A DNA stretch of 64,000 nucleotides from Anniella stebbinsi (Eukaryota > Chordata > Lepidosauria > Squamata > Anniellidae): contig JARDYH010000006.1 in the NCBI GenBank assembly GCA_029215795.1, forward strand, positions 24,505,501 to 24,569,500. The letters run 5' to 3'. Below are positions 1 to 10,863 of the stretch, in pieces. Position 1 is the stretch's first letter. Every line of letters starts with the position of its first letter. The position numbers and the translations under genes are program-made. The notes below the pieces were generated by a model, which saw only the letters and a program-made list of their open reading frames with translations, made no database searches and was not told the DNA's origin.

Positions 1-68
1 TGGAGGTTGCAATGTTGTGTAAAGGACCTGCAAACTTCCATGAGTGACATTAAAGCCTCGTGTCAAGG

Positions 69-2692
69 ATCATAGAATAGTAGAGTTGGAAGGGGCCTAT
101 AAGGCCATCGAGTCCAACCCCCAGCTCAGTGCAGGAATCCACCTTAAAGCACATCTGACAGATGGCTGTCCAGCTGCCTCTTGAATGCCTCTAGTATAGG
201 AGAGCCCACGACCTCCCTAGGTAATTGGTTCCATTGTTGTATTGCTCTAACAGTCCAGAAGTTTTTCCTGATGTCCAGACAGAATCTTGCTTCCTGTAAC
301 TTGAACCCATTATTCCATGTCCTGCACTCTGGGATGATTGAGAAGAGATCCAGGCCCTCCTTTGTGTGACAACCGTTCAAGTATTTGAAGAGTGCTATCA
401 TGTCTCCCCTCAGTCTTCTCCAGGCTAAACATGCCCAGTTCTTTCAATCTCTCTTCATAGAGCTTTGTTTCCAGATCCCTGATCATACTTGTTTCCCTCC
501 TCTGAACTCCCTCCAGCTTGTCTGCATCTGAATCCTTCTTGAAATGTGGTGCCCAGAACTGGATGTGATACTCAAGATGAGGTCTAACCAGTAATATGAA
601 AGTAAGGAGGGGATTATCCAGGAAGAATGATTTTGAAAATATATGGAGTCCATTTTTGGAATTTGTATTAAGAAAGGGGAAAGGGCACTCACCTTTAAAA
701 GAGTCTTTACAATTTTGGAAAGATGTATAATATAATTGAGTAAATGCAGGTCTCCTGGGGGGAGGGTAGCATGGGGGGTAGTGAAGGGGTTATGTACTGT
801 ACTTATGTTGTGTTTATGTTGTATTTTAAGTTGAAAATATAAAAAATATTTTAAAAAATTAAAAAAAGATTAGGTCTAACCAGTGCCAAATAGAGGGGAA
901 CCAGTACCTCGTGCGATTTGGAAGCTATACTTCTATTAATGCAGCCCAAAGTAGCATTTGCTTTTTTTGCATTCACATCACACTGTTGGCTCATATTGAG
1001 CTTGTGATCTACAACAATTCCAAGATCCTTCTTGCTTGTAGTATTGCTGAGCCAAATATCCCCCATCTTGTAACTGTGCATTTGGTTTCTTTTTCCTAGG
1101 TGTAGAACTTGGCATTAATCCCTATTAAATTTAATTCCATTGTTTTCAGCCCAGCACTCCAGCCTATCAAGATCACGTTGAGTGTGTTTCTGTCTTCCAG
1201 AGTATTAGCGATCTCATCCAATTTTGGGTCATCTGCAAATTTGATAAGCATTCCCTACACCTCTTCATCCAAGTCATTAACAAAAATGTTGAAGAGAACT
1301 GGGCCCAGGAATGAGCCCTGCGGTACCTGCTTGTTACCTCCTCCCAGTTTGAGAAGATACCATAGATAAGCACTCTTTGAGTCCGATTCTGTAGCCAACT
1401 GTGGATCCACCTAATAGTTGTTCCATGTAGCCCACTTTTAGCTAGCTTGCTGATCAGAATTTCATGTGGTACTTTGTCAAAAGCTTTGCTGAAGTCAAGA
1501 TATAGTATGTCCACAGCATTCCCACAGTCCGCAAGGGAGGTTATCCGATCAAAAAATGAGATCAGATTAGTCTGGCAGGATTTGTCCTTGACAAATCCAT
1601 GCTGGCTTCTAGTAATCACTGAATTGTTTTCAAGGTCCTTTTTGCCCTTTTTGGAGATAGGGAAAACATTAGCCCTCCCCCAGTCATCTGGCACTTCACC
1701 TGTCTTCCCTGATTTTGCAAAGATAATAGACAGTGGTTCTGAGAGTTCTTCTGCCAGCTCCTTTATTACTCTAGGATGCAGTTCATCGGGCCCTGGAGAT
1801 TTGAACTCATTCAAATGAATTAGGTGTTACTTGACCATTTGTTTATCAATCTCAAACTGCAATCCTGCCCCGTCAGCTTGTACTTCATGTTTGCCAGAGG
1901 GGGTCATAGACACGCTTATGGGAGAAGACTGAGCCAAAGTAAGGATTGAGCACTTCAGCCTTTTCTTTGTCATCAATTATCAATTTGCCATCCTCATGAA
2001 GCATTTGAACCACCATTTCTTTCCTGTCTTTTACTATGCACTTACCTGAAGAAAGCTTTTTTGTTGCTTTTAGCCTTAGCTCATTCTCACTTTTAGCCTT
2101 CCTGACGTCATTCCTGCACTTCTGTGCTACCTGTCTGTACTCTTCTTTTGTAGCCTGGCCTTTCTTCCACTTCCTATGACCTTTTTTGTTTTCAGGTTGC
2201 CTCTTAGGTTTTTGTGGAGCCACATTGGTTTCTTCTGTTGTCTTCTATATTTTTTGCTTGTTCGAATTGTTTGTAATTGTGCCTTTAAAATTTCCATTTT
2301 AAAAAACTCCTACCCATCTTGGACTCCTTTTCTCATTAGGGCCACTTGCCATGGAACTTTATTTATCATAGTTCTGTGTTTATTAAAATCAGGTTTCCTA
2401 AGATCCAGAGTATGCGTATGGCTACACTCAGCTTTTGCTTCCTTTAAAACCAAGATCTCAAGTATGACATGGTCAGTTTTCCCCAGAGTTCCCGTAACTG
2501 CCATTTTATCCAATAAGAAGCCCTTCGCTTATTACAGATATGTAATTTGTTGTTCAGCAAGAATGGTTAGATTTGCCTCAGACTCTTCAGTAGACACAAG
2601 ATTCTTTCTGGAAACCACAATGTCTGTGCTTCTTTGTTACCAGGCACAAAGAGAATTATTTGAGGGGAAAGGATATTATTTGGGAGATGGAT
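69..2692 (-). mobile_element. CR1 LINE, 5'-truncated, ORF2 remains
   Basis: Read on the minus strand this is a CR1 non-LTR retrotransposon. From high to low coordinates there is the end of the endonuclease (a KTDHVILEI-like block near 2470), the basic linker (GQATKEEYR, near 2150), and reverse transcriptase (DELHPRVIKELAEEL near 1790; YLDFSKAFDKVPH near 1480; a FADD box near 1235 in a shifted frame). It ends in the typical CR1 tail, seen on the plus strand as catagaatag at 71. Stops and frameshifts break ORF2, so it is dead. A 279-bp L1 tail interrupts it at 593-871. Known for the family: full-length CR1 is about 4-5 kb, so about half is present. Confidence 0.93.
593..871 (+). mobile_element. 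L1-type 3' end inserted in CR1
   Basis: This AT-rich tail ends in an A-rich run (841-870) and interrupts the CR1. The 13-bp sequence AGGTCTAACCAGT occurs immediately on both sides (580-592 and 872-884), which is a target-site duplication. The G-rich 3' UTR followed by an A-rich tail resembles a lizard L1 3' end, but no coding sequence is included, so the family is inferred. Confidence 0.8.
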
Positions 2693-2698
2693 GATCCA

Positions 2699-2924
2699 GG
2701 GCCAGATCTACACCTCGCGTCATATTGATACAATCCCATTACGATGACGCTATATTCCTCTTGCACATTTATACCTCGTAGCACACACAATGACATTTGT
2801 TGCAATATTTTGGATGATACAGAATAAAAAGCAGGAAATCATGCTAGAAAAGTGGTCTAATGTGCCCCAGCAGTTATCAGTGCACTTCAGTGCTGATAAA
2901 AAGGATTAGTGTAGATCTAGACTC
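2699..2924. mobile_element. MITE with GGCCAGATCTACAC-type inverted ends
   Basis: The left end GGGCCAGATCTACAC (2699) matches the reverse complement of the right end GTGTAGATCTAGACTC (2909-2924). The 226-bp body has no ORF. It is a non-autonomous DNA transposon; the superfamily is not clear and no target duplication is obvious. Confidence 0.7.
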
Positions 2925-3754
2925 ACTTTTCCCTGCTTGTGGCAGTTCTTCATTCATGTGAAGGATGCTGCAGGAGAGGTGGGCAGGAATTCTGCATGTA
3001 GAGGACAGCATGTGGAAGGGGAGGGAAGGAGCATCCCCTTTGGCTTACCATGAAGGATTCTGCCACTCTTTTATATGCACTTTAAATATTGCTTCCACAG
3101 GCCTTAGTGGCTCATCATAAAGTCTTTCATTTGCCAAATGTTACATTCAGCATGTCAAAAGGTAGAAAAGGCTGACCTAGTGAAGGTGGTGTAGAGAATC
3201 TCAAATTATGATTGGCAAATTGCTCATACATTGCAAGGATCTTTGTCTGGCCAAGATCAGAATTTCTTGATGTAGCACTCAACAATATTAATTATACATT
3301 ATAATTAAATGTTTTTGCTATGACAACACTGGGTAGAAGAGCAAATGTTGTGAGCATCTTTATCATCCCAAAAGCCAAAAAGTACTTAAGAGAGTCATTA
3401 GTATTCTGTGGCATGAGTTTTGTACTTTTTATTTTAGTTTGGACCTTAACTGATGGTGCTTCTGTTTTCAAATAGTGTAATGTTTGCAACCTTTAATCAT
3501 TGTTGTGTGCACTCAGTTTCATTTCCATTGGGAGCTGGGTTATTGTTGCATGTGTTTTTTAGAGCAAGAAGTGGTATCTGGTCTAATAGCCAGTTACATA
3601 AGCATCTCTTGTTATTGCTGTTGCTGCTAATGTCATAACAAAAAGGCAAGTCCCTCCCTGCTCAAGCTGTATAACCCCCACACATTCAATAGTCCTCTTT
3701 GTTGTTTACAGAATGAAAAGTTAAACAGTAAATCCTAAACATCAGATCAATTAA
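2925..3754. other. AT-rich intergenic DNA, no gene seen
   Basis: No conserved coding potential, RNA gene or clear transposon end is seen. Short open frames here resemble no protein. Confidence 0.6.
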
Positions 3755-4020
3755 CCCCCACCACAGTACCAACTAAATAAATAAAACCAGCAGCAATAAA
3801 ACAATACCCACAAAGGGACATTAAATTCTGGTGTTCTGAAAACAATCTTAAAATGACTGTTAACCCTTCTTAAAACACTTGGAATAAATAATAGGGCCTG
3901 AAAGGACAACAATGAGGGGACCAGGCAAGCTTCTCTGGGAAGGACATTCTACAACCAGGATGCCACCTCTGAAAAGGGTCTTTCTCTAGGAGCCATCTGC
4001 CAAACTTTACCTGGTGGGGC
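3755..4020 (-). mobile_element. L2 LINE 3'-end fragment (degenerate)
   Basis: An AAATAAATAAA-like start is followed by text parallel to the inverted L2 tail at 50158-50217 (for example GACAACAATGAGG...CCAGGCAAGC, compare GATAACAATGATGGTGCCAGGCAAGC). It is non-coding 3' sequence on the minus strand, old and diverged. Confidence 0.5.
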
Positions 4021-4029
4021 CTGTGATGT

Positions 4030-4460
4030 TCAGCTGCTGGGAGAACTGTTTATATCAACAATTGTAAGTAGTTGTATATAAAAGGCCATAAAAGAAGGTA
4101 AATATGAGAACAGTTATGTTGTAACTAGGTAAGAATAAGGGGGAGGAGTTCATGTGTGAGTGCTGATTGGATGGTGGCGGGGGAGTGCCTGGATTGGCTG
4201 GCTGTGTGAGAGTGTCTGTGTATATATTGAGGGAGCTGACAAGAGCTGACAGGAGAGTGTAGGACAGTTAGTAGGAGAAAGAGAGTGTGAGGGAGAGTGT
4301 GATTAGCGGATAGGAAGGACCAACGTATTTTGTTATTTTGGGGGAACTAGTTTGTGGGAGAGAGTAGAGAGTAATGTAGAGTGGGTAGAGTAGGCAGGAT
4401 AATTAGAACGTTAGAGTGTCTATTGTCAATGTTATAAGAAGAAAGTACGGTAAGTGGGGT
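4030..4460 (+). mobile_element. LTR-like promoter region, unclassified
   Basis: This block holds two ATTGG (inverted CCAAT) motifs, GATTGGATGG and GATTGGCTGG (near 4165-4200), then a TATATATT box near 4222, then GA-rich leader sequence. That layout is typical of a retroelement LTR. The insertion near 40.8 kb has the same order (GGGGGAGGAG, then TATATAT). No TG...CA ends or target duplication were fixed, so a solo LTR is only a suggestion. Confidence 0.33.
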
Positions 4461-5405
4461 CTGTCTTGGGTTCATTGCTGGATTCCCTTTCTAAAGCATC
4501 TTTCAGTTTCAAGAGTAACAGCTGCTTTGTTTCTTTTCCTTGCCTTTATGTTAAAATATTATTCTCTTTTGAATTAACAGTGTTTCAATGTGTTTTCATT
4601 TGTTTGTGATGGTTTCAATTTGCCTTGTAGCTAGATCCTTTGGGAGAGATTCCTAGAGAGGAACATAACAAGTTCTTGATGGGTCCCTCTACAAAGAGGC
4701 CTGTTTCTCTTCAGGAGGAGGAACATCTGTACTGATTATGCCTTCTTGTTTTAAAAGTTCCTTCCTGTGTTAGAAGTTTCTTCAGGTGGGTTTGAACTAT
4801 ACAAGGTAAATTGCTCTGAAAAATTTCAAATGCCTCTCAAACACAACACAGCTTCTGTGTCAACCAGGTGGCTTTTTAACACAGGAAACCTATTCCCAAT
4901 GAATGATGACAGGAAAAAGATATGCTGGATCCCTCAAAACCTTTCACATTTTAAAGTGCATCAAAAATAGTGAATGAATATGCAACACTGGAAATACAGG
5001 CACTTATTTTAATATTAAAGCATTTTTGAAAGAACTAAGTGTGCAGTGTCCATTTCTGAAGTATTAAGAATCTGATTTGCAATGTTTAGACTGCCTCATT
5101 ACTAGTAATCTGTAGTACAGGCCTCATTGTGGAACTTTCTGTGCTTGGACATGGTATTGTGCATGTTGCTTGCCTCTGCGCAGTTGCTGTCCTGTATGCA
5201 ACCTACATTTGCCTCACCTGCATCTCATTAGAATGAATAGTGGAACACCTGGCTTTTTGTATGAATCATAAATATTTGGTGGATATTTCCTACGTGCAAC
5301 CAGGGTACTAATATGAAGCCACAGCAAAATGAGGCTCTTTCAGTTTAGCTTAACATTATCTCAATTTCAAGGGGGTAAACGTGTTATTCTGTTACAGCAA
5401 AAGCA
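4461..5405. other. intergenic, nothing recognised
   Basis: AT-rich sequence without convincing exons, RNA genes or complete repeats. A 67-aa open frame at 4767-4970 resembles nothing known. Confidence 0.55.
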
Positions 5406-5410
5406 ACAGA

Positions 5411-5518
5411 GTCTTGTGACACCTTAAAGACTAACATTTATTCTGGCATAAGTTTTCATAGACTATATATAGCCCATTTTGTCAGATGAATTTGATAGTC
5501 TTTAAGGTGCGACAAGAC
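5411..5518. mobile_element. short inverted-repeat element
   Basis: The arm at 5411-5433 (GTCTTGTGACACC...) pairs with the arm at 5496-5518 (TAGTCTTTAAGGTGCGACAA...) over 23 bp with one mismatch. The spacer is 62 bp. The arm motif (TTAGTCTTTAAGGTGCCACAAGACT-like) is common in reptile interspersed repeats. Non-coding. Confidence 0.65.
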
Positions 5519-5529
5519 TTTGTTTTTAA

Positions 5530-6239
5530 TATTGTCTACATTTAATCAAATGTTAAGTTAACATATCTACAATATCTGTAGCTCAAGATGCTACCTTGAG
5601 GTAAGATCAGAGGTGATAACTTTAATGCCTCCAACCATGGCATTAGTATTGCTTAGTTTATCTCTATCCTGTGCTATCTGACAGCAAGGTCAAGGTAAAA
5701 CTCAGGCTACTCTGGAGATGTCAACCTATTTTCCTGTTGCTATAAATGTTTTTTTTACTGCTTCAGTTAAGCTGGCTTTTAATAGAAGTAAATAATCAAT
5801 AATCTACATTCAATAGACGTAAACTACGTATCCCAAATGTATTTGGCCAAATGTACAGTTAGCAGATCAATATTCACCATTACACAATCTATAATCAAGA
5901 GTTATTAACAGTGGTTTGTTTAGGTCTAGACTCTAGGAGGAGGACTCACTCTATGCTGTAAGGCTTAAATGTAGTTTGAAAGTGGCTATTATTTTCATAC
6001 ACCCATTACTTGATGTTAGTTGGAACAGGGCACTCCCGTGCAGCATAGATCCCCATTTCAGTACATGGCCAGTAATGCTATCCCACAAGAGTTGGCAAAA
6101 AGCCACCAGACTTCCCTGACTCAACCTGCATAATTGATCAGAATGTCATGTTTTAGATTGTCTAGTTATATCAGCAATTTTTCCAATAGCCCAAAGGTAC
6201 CTTTCAAGGTTCCACTGTTAAGGAACTGAACTGATGCAC
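5530..6239. other. intergenic, nothing recognised
   Basis: AT-rich DNA without a supported gene or a complete repeat. Confidence 0.55.
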
Positions 6240-7500
6240 TGAATATCAATTGACCAAAAGGGAAACTCTATGCTTCCCTCCATTTCCACTTCTAGCCAGA
6301 GTGCTGCCAAAGATGAAGGAGCAACAGTAGTCCTAATAGCTCCTTTCTGGCCCCACAGAACATGGTTCTCAGAAATCCTAGCCCTATCTCAGCAAAGACC
6401 ATGGTTTCTGCCACCAAAGTCAGATCTCCTGTCTCAGGATCCAGTTCTCCACCCAGAGTCACAATGGCTTCAACTATCTGCTTGGCTACTAAAAGGACAA
6501 TCTACACCAACACAGGGTACCCAGAATCTGTCATAAACTCCTTAACAGGATCATCTAGGGAGTGCACAACGTGAATATATACAAAACAACGTGGAAAGTG
6601 TTTTACAGATGGAGAAGGAAAGTCAACATACAAACAGCAGGCATAAAAGAACTAGCCTTTCTACAAGAAGGGTTCGACATGGGTCTTAAGCCAGACATGT
6701 TACGCAGACAAACATCAGCTATTTCATAGGTCCTTTCCAAACCAGGACGATTGCCACTAAGCACTCATCCTCACTTAAAAAGATTACTCCATGGAGCATC
6801 ACAAGCCCTCCTATGGTCCAAAGATTTCCCACATGGAAATTATAGGTCGTTCTCTCAGCACTATTCGAACACTCATTTGAGCCACTTAAAACAATACCAC
6901 CAAGGACCATGTCACAAAAGGTCCTCTTTTTGGTCATTACATTTGCACAAAGAATATCTGAACTCTCAGCCTTCTGTTACAAAGAATTCATCTGTTTTCA
7001 GAGGGATGCAGTCATTCTCAGGATGGAGCCTAACGAAAGTTAACTCCTGATCCTACCTTCTTTCTGCCCTAATCCTTCTCACCCCTGGGAGAAGGACTGG
7101 CACACACTGGACGTACGCAGAGCAGTCAAAATCTATATAAAATGCACACAGTCTTTCAGACAATCAATTTCTCTGTTTATATCCTTCCATCTTACAGCCA
7201 TGGGTAAGAAAGTATCTAGATTCACCTTGGCTAGGTGGTTAAAAACATGCATTTTCACAGCATACGAGGCCTCACACCTACCTAAATCTTTAAGGGTTAC
7301 AGCACACTTAACTGGGTCAGCAACCACTTCAGCAGCCTGAAGCATCAATGTGCTCTTAGCAGAAATCTGCAAGGCTGTGACCTGGGCAAATCCAAATTCT
7401 TTCACCAAACATAAAAGCGACACACATGCCTTCCACACATGCCTTTGGAAGGAGAATTCTCCAGCAGGTACTTACACCATAATAGATTAGTTGGCTCTAA
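6240..7500 (+). mobile_element. DIRS-like retroelement: RNase H tail plus tyrosine recombinase, decayed
   Basis: Over three frames the plus strand reads like the 3' coding part of a DIRS element. At 6330-6500 lies the RNase H tail region (APFWPHRTWFSEIL, LLSQDPVLHPES, WLQLSAWLLKG). At 6600-7050 is the start of a tyrosine recombinase (FLQEGFDMGLKPDMLRRQ, LSTHPHLKRLLHGA, LFLVITFAQRISELSAF). At 7100-7490 is its C-terminal half (SRFTLARWLKTC, AEICKAVTWANPNSFTKH). Frameshifts and stops separate these blocks. Where the family usually has an AHSTRG-like box this copy reads AHLTGS, so a catalytic arginine appears lost. DIRS elements insert through this recombinase rather than an integrase. Gag and reverse transcriptase were not found upstream. 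Confidence 0.75.
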
Positions 7501-7544
7501 ATTACATTCCCACCCTAACTGGAAGTTAGCTTTAGTATATCACA

Positions 7545-7905
7545 TTGTGGAATGCCTTCCTCACACCAACCTGGAGAACGGAACATTGGTACTTACCGAG
7601 TAGGTTCCTTCTGGGTTGTTGTGCGGAAGGCATTCCAACCACATCCTACAACATTTACTGAGCCTCTTACCTCATCAGCATGGATATCTGTCTCTGCGTC
7701 CACCGGTCAGTTCCTCTTTGTATCTAACCTTTACTCCAAGCAGGAGATTGACTGTATTTTTCTGAGCTATAGTCATGGATGGAACTGGCAAGGAAGAGCC
7801 AGTTTTAGTCATGTGGTCCCTGCTTTTTCCTGGGCAATAGGGGGAGATAACCCATTGTGGGATGCCTTCCGCACACCAACCCAGAAGAATCTTCTTGGTG
7901 AGTTA
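7545..7905. repeat. DIRS terminal/complementary repeats
   Basis: The motif GGAATGCCTTCCTCACACC at 7551 recurs inverted at about 7603-7638 (GTGCGGAAGGCATTCC) and again direct at about 7859 (GATGCCTTCCGCACACC). ATTGGTACTTACC lies near 7584 and an ACCAATGTTCC variant near 7905. DIRS elements end in split or inverted repeats with internal complementary regions, and this follows directly after the recombinase. Confidence 0.6.
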
Positions 7906-9045
7906 CCAATGTTCCATTTTCCATGGAAAAAGCATAGCAGTGAAAAATTTACATCAGTGGCTCTCACTGAAAGTGAAGAATTGGATGGCAGGAGGCAATG
8001 TTAACAAATATCTTGTTCACACAAGGAGGATATCTGAAAGCTGATCAAGAGGTTGAATTTATTTTTGAAGTATGACCTGGTTTTAATCTAGGGGGAAAAA
8101 ACGGCTGAGGAATCAAAAGCCTGGGAAACATTGAGCTTAAGAAGAAAGACTAGCTATTAAGGTGGAGAAACAGACTCATTTAGGTATTCAAAATGTTTTT
8201 TTAAAACAGTCTGAAAGTAACTGCTACGAAACAGCTTCTCTAAATTCTTCAGGAGTTGAGCATGTACAATAACTAATGAGCATACAGTTGGAATGATGTA
8301 GCATATTCATATTGCCAAGTTTGAGGAAGTGGTACCTGTAACAATATTGAGTGGGGGGGTAGGAGTGTATATGGGCCATGGAGTTCTAGATATGGGAAAG
8401 GCATACCCCAACACTCCATTCTTCCTTTCCAGGATTCTTTAAGCTGTCACAGACATGAGCAAGTTAATTTTGTCTGTTCTTTGGGAGTGAGGACTTCAAC
8501 GCACATCCTATCATTCCATCTCTCTATCATAGATTTAGTAGATAGACTAGCTTCGTGTCTGCCTGAGGTCTCATGTCTGTGTGTCTCTTTTTGACTGTCA
8601 CAACTGCCATCAAAATTGCAAGCTCATGCGTTCCTGTCAGTTTTTGTGGTTCTTTTAAAATAAGCTTTTCTACTAATGTACAAACTTGTGTATTTTGGGT
8701 AACCTTGCTTTGCTTTCAAACTGATGGCAATTCAGCTCCCTGAGTTTGCTATTACAGGGAATTATGGGTGTCTAAGAGATTCCACAGTGAGTGTGATTCC
8801 AGTAGTAGCGGTGCCCAGGACACTGCCTGATCCAGTTGTGTTGGATTTGTTTCTGTTCTTGATGCTTGATGGTGCGGGCAGGTATTTGGTCATATTTGGC
8901 TGACCACATGTATGCTTGCTTATTACAACAAATATGGAAGGAGTGTTTGGGTTGGCTTAGGAGGTGGTATTGAACTTCTCTTTGAGAGAGGGGATGGTAT
9001 TAGCCTCTTTAAAAGATGGTGATAGGCTGTTCCAGAAGAAATCTA
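7906..9045. other. intergenic, nothing recognised
   Basis: No exon, RNA gene or complete transposon was recognised in this moderately AT-rich stretch. Confidence 0.55.
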
Positions 9046-9293
9046 ACCTGGACCTAAAATATGAAAAATGGCCATAGGCCAGTTGTTAGCTTCCCCTTCC
9101 TGGGTAAGGTGCTCCAGTAAGTGGTCTCTGAGCAACTCCAGGAATTCTGGTGTCTTTCACTCTGGCTTCAGGGCTGGCTTAGAAACAGAAACTGCCCTGT
9201 TCATCCTATGGGATGCTCTGTTCTGGAACAGAGATAGGGCAAGTGCAGACTCTTGGAACTTCAGCAGCTTTCAATGCCATTGACTGTGGAATG
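9046..9293 (+). mobile_element. L2 LINE RT fragment
   Basis: Translated pieces (ETALFILWDALFWNRDRA, then AAFNAIDCGM in a shifted frame) match the L2 RT segment seen more fully at 44590-44740 and 49080-49230. It is cut off exactly where the copia LTR begins at 9294, so the LTR element probably inserted into it. The other half of the L2 was not found beyond the copia element. Confidence 0.75.
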
Positions 9294-10234
9294 TGTTAGC
9301 GGAAGTCAGAATTTGTGTGTTCTTAAAGAACAATGCTAAAGACAATTATTTAATATTAGAGAACAAAAATGATTAATGTTTATTTTTAGATCATAACTCC
9401 AAACAGTAAAATATACAATAGTTGTGGAGAGAGAAACTAATCTTGTCTCGTCTTCTTGAAGACTTCTTACCAACTGTCATTAACAACCATAACTGTCACA
9501 AAGAGAACATAACTGTCATAGAGAGCAGTTAGAACCAGGAAGCAAACCTGAGAACTGCATTATGGGACAAACATATGATGCATTCGGACAACACATTAGT
9601 CAATGGTGGGTTGAGTAGCCAACTCACAGTTGGTTATTTTGTGGGTACTCCCCACACAGCATATTCCTACACAACTGTGGGTGGTTGGGGCTGGCATTGA
9701 GTGGACTAATAGTCAACCCAGCATTTGACTGACACAACCCCTGCCCCTCTCCCCACCCTCCTTCCTCCCTCAGTCCTCCCGTTCTATCCCAGCAGCCTCT
9801 GCAAGTTGCACCAGTTGTAGCAGAGTGGCAGCCGCCGCTTTGGTCGCTCTTGCCGCCTACATCTATGGACTTGTGTTTTAACCCATTCACCACACACATT
9901 AACCCACTCACCCCTCCACACAACACTTTAAACAACTGGCTTTGAGCTAAACAACTTGCAAGCCAGTTGTTTCTCTCAGTTGCTTATTTGGGCGGAATAG
10001 CATACCGTCAGTAGTTTGTGAGCGGCGTGTTACCCTCCACACAACACAATAAGCAACACAACTGACAATTGTTCCCCCCCCCCCCACTCAGTTGCTTAAT
10101 GTATTGTCCGAATTCAGCCATAGAATCTTCAGGTTAAACAGATACTACAAAGTCAAAATAGCAAATACAATACATATTTCTAACTGATTAAGTATCTGAT
10201 TCTCTTGCACACTTGATGTTGATTCCATCTAACA
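9294..10234 (-). mobile_element. copia 3' LTR
   Basis: The segment begins TGTTAG (9294) and ends CTAACA (10229-10234), perfect 6-bp inverted LTR ends. On the minus strand it follows directly after the pol stop and a polypurine tract, so it is the 3' LTR. Removing the nested 9575-10121 element leaves about 394 bp. The LTR cannot be compared with its 5' partner, which is missing. Confidence 0.8.
9575..10121. mobile_element. MITE nested in the LTR
   Basis: The left end GCATTCGGACAACACATTA (9580) and right end TTAATGTATTGTCCGAATTC (10096-10115) are inverted copies. A shorter relative is the hairpin at 20927-21014. The body contains repeated ACAACTG/CAGTTGT words and an 11-C run near 10075. No coding capacity is seen. 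The exact ends are uncertain by a few bases. Confidence 0.7.
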
Positions 10235-10243
10235 CCCCTTCTC
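10235..10243 (-). other. polypurine tract of the copia element
   Basis: On the minus strand GAGAAGGGG lies immediately before the LTR start TGTTAG. This is the usual plus-strand priming site of LTR retrotransposons, and it fixes the LTR edge. Confidence 0.75.
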
Positions 10244-10841
10244 AACGGCGAGTGTACAAGTCCATGAGACTCATCTTCTCTCTTATACTTTCAAACTTGT
10301 CTTTGGTGAGAGGTTTTGTAAGTGTGTCTGCAACCATATCTTTTGTTGGACAATACTCCATTTCAAGAGTTCCTTGATCTTGCAGATCTCTCAACATGTG
10401 ATACTTTATATCAATGTGTTTTGTCTGAGAGTTGATTTTCTCTGTTTGCAAGAGTTTTATACAACCTTGGTTGTCCTCAAAGAGTCGTATGGGTTTTGGT
10501 TCAGCTATTCCAAAATCCAGTAAAAGCTGACGTATCCACACGAGCTCTTGACATGCTTGTGCTGCTGACACAAATTCCGCTTCAGTAGATGGGAGGGCAA
10601 CTGTTACTTGTTTTCGGTTGGCCCAACTAACAGCTCCACCTCCATAAAAGAATAAATGACCACTTGTAGATTTTCTGTCTATGCTATCTCCTGCCCAGTC
10701 AGCATCTCCATACCATATCAGCTTGAGATTGTCAGTCGCTGGCAGTTTTAGTTTTAAGTGTGCAGTTCCATTTAGGTACCTCCCCAACCTCTTCACTGCA
10801 TTCCAGTTGCTTTTGGTTGATAAGTTGGTTTTTCTACACAA
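10242..10841 (-). pseudogene. copia pol, RNase H domain
   Basis: About 199 residues on the minus strand carry the copia-type RNase H: YGDADWAGD with the first acidic residues, RKSTSGHLFFYGGGAVSW, STEAEFVSAAQACQELVW, LFEDNQGCIKLL, and the KHIDIKYHMLRD ending typical of Ty1/copia. The frame ends at a natural stop just before the polypurine tract. This block is intact, but it is separated from the RT block upstream by a frameshift near 10850. The order INT-RT-RNaseH identifies Ty1/copia rather than gypsy. Confidence 0.92.
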
Positions 10842-10863
10842 GATTCTTACAGCTGCAGCTGTG

